DNA of 7,152 nucleotides, taken from positions 1 to 7,152 of the forward strand of contig WLFB01000063.1 in NCBI GenBank assembly GCA_009703975.1, in the 5' to 3' direction. Both the position numbers and the translations under genes were made by a program. Position 1 is the first letter of the stretch; every line of letters begins with the position of its first letter. The stretch is from Actinomycetota bacterium. Its GTDB lineage: Bacteria > Actinomycetota > Acidimicrobiia > Acidimicrobiales > Ilumatobacteraceae. Positions 5,912 through 7,152 of this stretch are shown piece by piece. The notes under the pieces are model-generated. The model was not told where the DNA came from. It did not search any database and saw nothing but the letters and a program-made list of their open reading frames with translations.

Positions 5912-6817
5912 ATGAAAATCGGAATCTTCGGTGGAACAGTTAACTCAGGAACAATTGACGACGTCGTCAATGAGGCAAAGCAGGCTGAACGCGACGGCTT
6001 TGCAAGTTATTGGGCACCAAATATTTTCGGCCATGATGCATTGACCGCACTGGCAATCGTCGGTCGTGAAGTACCCCGAATAGAAATCGGCACGAGTGTC
6101 GTGCCGACATATCCGCGTCATCCGATTGCCATTGCGCAACAAAGTCACACAGTTAATGCCGTGTCAAATGGCCGACTCTGTTTGGGTATTGGATTAAGTC
6201 ACAAAGTTGTCGTTGAAGGAATGTTGGGTTTGTCATATGACAAACCAGTGCGCCACTTGCGCGAATATCTTTCGATACTCATGCCATTGGCGCGTTGCGA
6301 GGCGGCAAAATTTACAGGTGAGACTTATACGACAAAGGGTTCTCTTCATGGTGTTGGATCATCGCCGTTTTCAGTTGTGGTTGCCGCGCTGGGCGAACAG
6401 ATGTTGCGAGTCACTGGCACGCTCGCCGACGGCACGTTGACTTGGTGCACCGGTCCAAAAACTTTGCAGGCGTTAACTGTGCCGACAATTAACGAAGCCG
6501 CAAAAATTGCTGGTCGACCAGCCCCGAGAGTTATTGCAGCGTTACCAGTGTGCGTAACGAAAGATGTTGTTAAAGCGCAAGAATTTGCGGCGAAGGCATT
6601 TGTTATTTATGGACAACTGCCGAGTTATCGAGCCATGCTTGATCACGAAGGAGCGGCAGGCCCAGCCGACATTGTTATTGCTGGCACTGCTGAACAGGTT
6701 AAGCAACGCGTTGCAGACCTAGCAGGCGTCGGAGTAACAGATTTTGCCGCGGTTGAATTTAGTAGTGACCCTGATGAAGTTGCCGCAACTCGAGACGCAA
6801 TGAAGTCACTTATCTAA
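5912..6817 (+). CDS. Luciferase-like (LLM class) F420-dependent oxidoreductase
   Basis: This is a complete 301-residue protein of the bacterial luciferase-like TIM-barrel family. It begins with MKIGIFGG, and has the conserved P68-R-H-P71 after a GTSVVPTY strand, then GRLCLGIGLSH (87-97) and a late G-T-A-E-Q-V (258-263). The PRHP and LGIG pattern matches actinobacterial members annotated as F420-dependent, close to the group TIGRFAMs calls the MSMEG_4879 family. Such enzymes move hydride between reduced F420 (or flavin) and an organic substrate in the cytoplasm. No substrate can be read here, and FMN use cannot be excluded. It follows the SGNH gene by 68 bases containing its own likely promoter and an AAGGG ribosome-binding site, so it is probably a separate transcription unit. 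Its TAA stop overlaps the stop of the convergent HNH gene by four bases. Confidence 0.9.
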   Translation: MKIGIFGGTVNSGTIDDVVNEAKQAERDGFASYWAPNIFGHDALTALAIVGREVPRIEIGTSVVPTYPRHPIAIAQQSHTVNAVSNGRLCLGIGLSHKVVVEGMLGLSYDKPVRHLREYLSILMPLARCEAAKFTGETYTTKGSLHGVGSSPFSVVVAALGEQMLRVTGTLADGTLTWCTGPKTLQALTVPTINEAAKIAGRPAPRVIAALPVCVTKDVVKAQEFAAKAFVIYGQLPSYRAMLDHEGAAGPADIVIAGTAEQVKQRVADLAGVGVTDFAAVEFSSDPDEVAATRDAMKSLI

Positions 6818-7152
6818 TTTTTTAACGGTTTTTTAACGGTTTTTTCACCGGTTTTTGATTTTTTCTTTTTCGTTTCAGTAGCTTTGAGTTTTTCGCGCGC
6901 GATCTGTCGGGCTTGCGCGCGGGCTTTGGCTTGAGCTGCAGTAATTTTCGCGTGATGCGCTCGGCACAAAACTTCTAATCCGCCTACGCCATTTTGGTCG
7001 GGGCTCAGATGGTGATGACAGCCCGGCCCGTAACCGCCACCATTGCGCGCTGAGATGTGATTAACTTCGCAATCGCGGCGCTCGGCTGTGCAACCTTGTT
7101 GTTGGCAATGGTATTTTGCACGACGCTTAGCTGCTGATCTGGCGAAACGCCA
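6814..7152 (-). CDS. HNH endonuclease, C-terminal fragment (5' end outside window)
   Basis: An open minus-strand frame enters from the right edge and ends at TAG (6814-6816), giving 112 residues of a protein whose start is outside. Counting from the edge, C16-x4-C21 and C63-x2-H66 look like a zinc-binding set around the HNH core: E29-V-N-H32, a Gly-rich N37-G-G-G-Y loop, then L62-C-R-A-H-H67-A-K. The following T71-A-A-Q-A-K-A-R is like the tail of ZRANB3-type HNH domains (T-x-x-Q-x-K-x-R). The protein should cleave DNA, with a restriction, repair or mobile-element role undecided because the N-terminal part is missing. After the core come an Ala/Arg/Gln-rich helix and a Lys-rich tail encoded over an 11-base tandem repeat. 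It is not the common actinobacterial DUF222-HNH form, since the usual HH-x-x-x-W motif is absent. The gene converges on the luciferase-like gene with a 4-base stop overlap. Confidence 0.85.
   Translation of the reverse strand, partial: WRFARSAAKRRAKYHCQQQGCTAERRDCEVNHISARNGGGYGPGCHHHLSPDQNGVGGLEVLCRAHHAKITAAQAKARAQARQIAREKLKATETKKKKSKTGEKTVKKPLKN
6818..6851. repeat. 11-base tandem repeat, two perfect copies and one diverged
   Basis: TTTTTTAACGG occurs at 6818-6828 and 6829-6839, followed by TTTTTTCACCGG at 6840-6851. On the minus strand this is the lysine-rich C-terminal tail of the HNH protein. The unit is not a multiple of three, so a change in copy number would shift the frame of the tail. 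On the plus strand it is the T-rich region just after the luciferase-like stop. I see no GC-rich stem before the T-runs that would make it a proper intrinsic terminator. Confidence 0.75.

Noticed and set aside
6818..6851. Start of a CRISPR array or phage attachment site
   Set aside because: The unit is only 11 bases with no spacers, it is dominated by T-runs, and there is no tRNA or integrase nearby.
6818..6860. Intrinsic terminator after the luciferase-like gene
   Set aside because: T-runs are present, but no stable GC-rich stem precedes them. The only dyads (for example ACCGGT) are too short, and the segment is coding on the other strand.

Overview
The window reads as chromosomal DNA from an actinobacterium of moderate GC content. 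Three things suggest this: a luciferase-like oxidoreductase of the kind that normally uses coenzyme F420, an MFS_3-type exporter family common in Actinomycetota, and a secreted lipoprotein with a Thr/Pro-rich tail. Gene packing is very tight, with both convergent gene pairs overlapping at their stop codons and the longest gene-free gap only 68 bases. This would fit a free-living lineage with a compact genome, for example an Acidimicrobiia-like or other aquatic actinobacterium. That placement is inference from gene content and style, not from a marker gene.

Layout. The left edge holds the last 54 codons of an MFS transporter (+). It converges on a complete amidase-signature hydrolase (-) that resembles 6-aminohexanoate-cyclic-dimer hydrolase. 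A 57-base divergent promoter region separates the amidase from a complete MFS transporter (+). After 41 bases comes a 663-residue molybdopterin/Fe4S4 oxidoreductase (+). Its TGA stop overlaps the TTG start of an SGNH-hydrolase lipoprotein (+). A 68-base intergenic region rich in small palindromes and phased ATAGTT hexamers leads to the luciferase-like oxidoreductase (+). That gene ends in a 4-base overlap with the 3' end of an HNH nuclease gene (-) running off the right edge.

How the genes may work together. The amidase and the two MFS_3 relatives form a plausible hydrolase/transport neighbourhood, but no substrate can be read from the sequence. The molybdoenzyme stands alone: no partner Fe-S, membrane or cytochrome subunit and no cofactor-assembly gene lies beside it. 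It appears cytoplasmic, whereas the translationally coupled SGNH protein is exported, so co-expression here need not mean a shared reaction. The molybdoenzyme may be expressed from a leaderless promoter, and the downstream SGNH gene has the clearest Shine-Dalgarno sequence in the window.

I found no CRISPR array, tRNA, rRNA, insertion sequence, phage gene or clear intrinsic terminator. I do not see convincing evidence of an undescribed multi-gene system. The more interesting signals are regulatory (2950-2985 and 5850-5905) and architectural (the coupled molybdoenzyme/lipoprotein pair and the truncated HNH nuclease with its repeat-bearing lysine tail).
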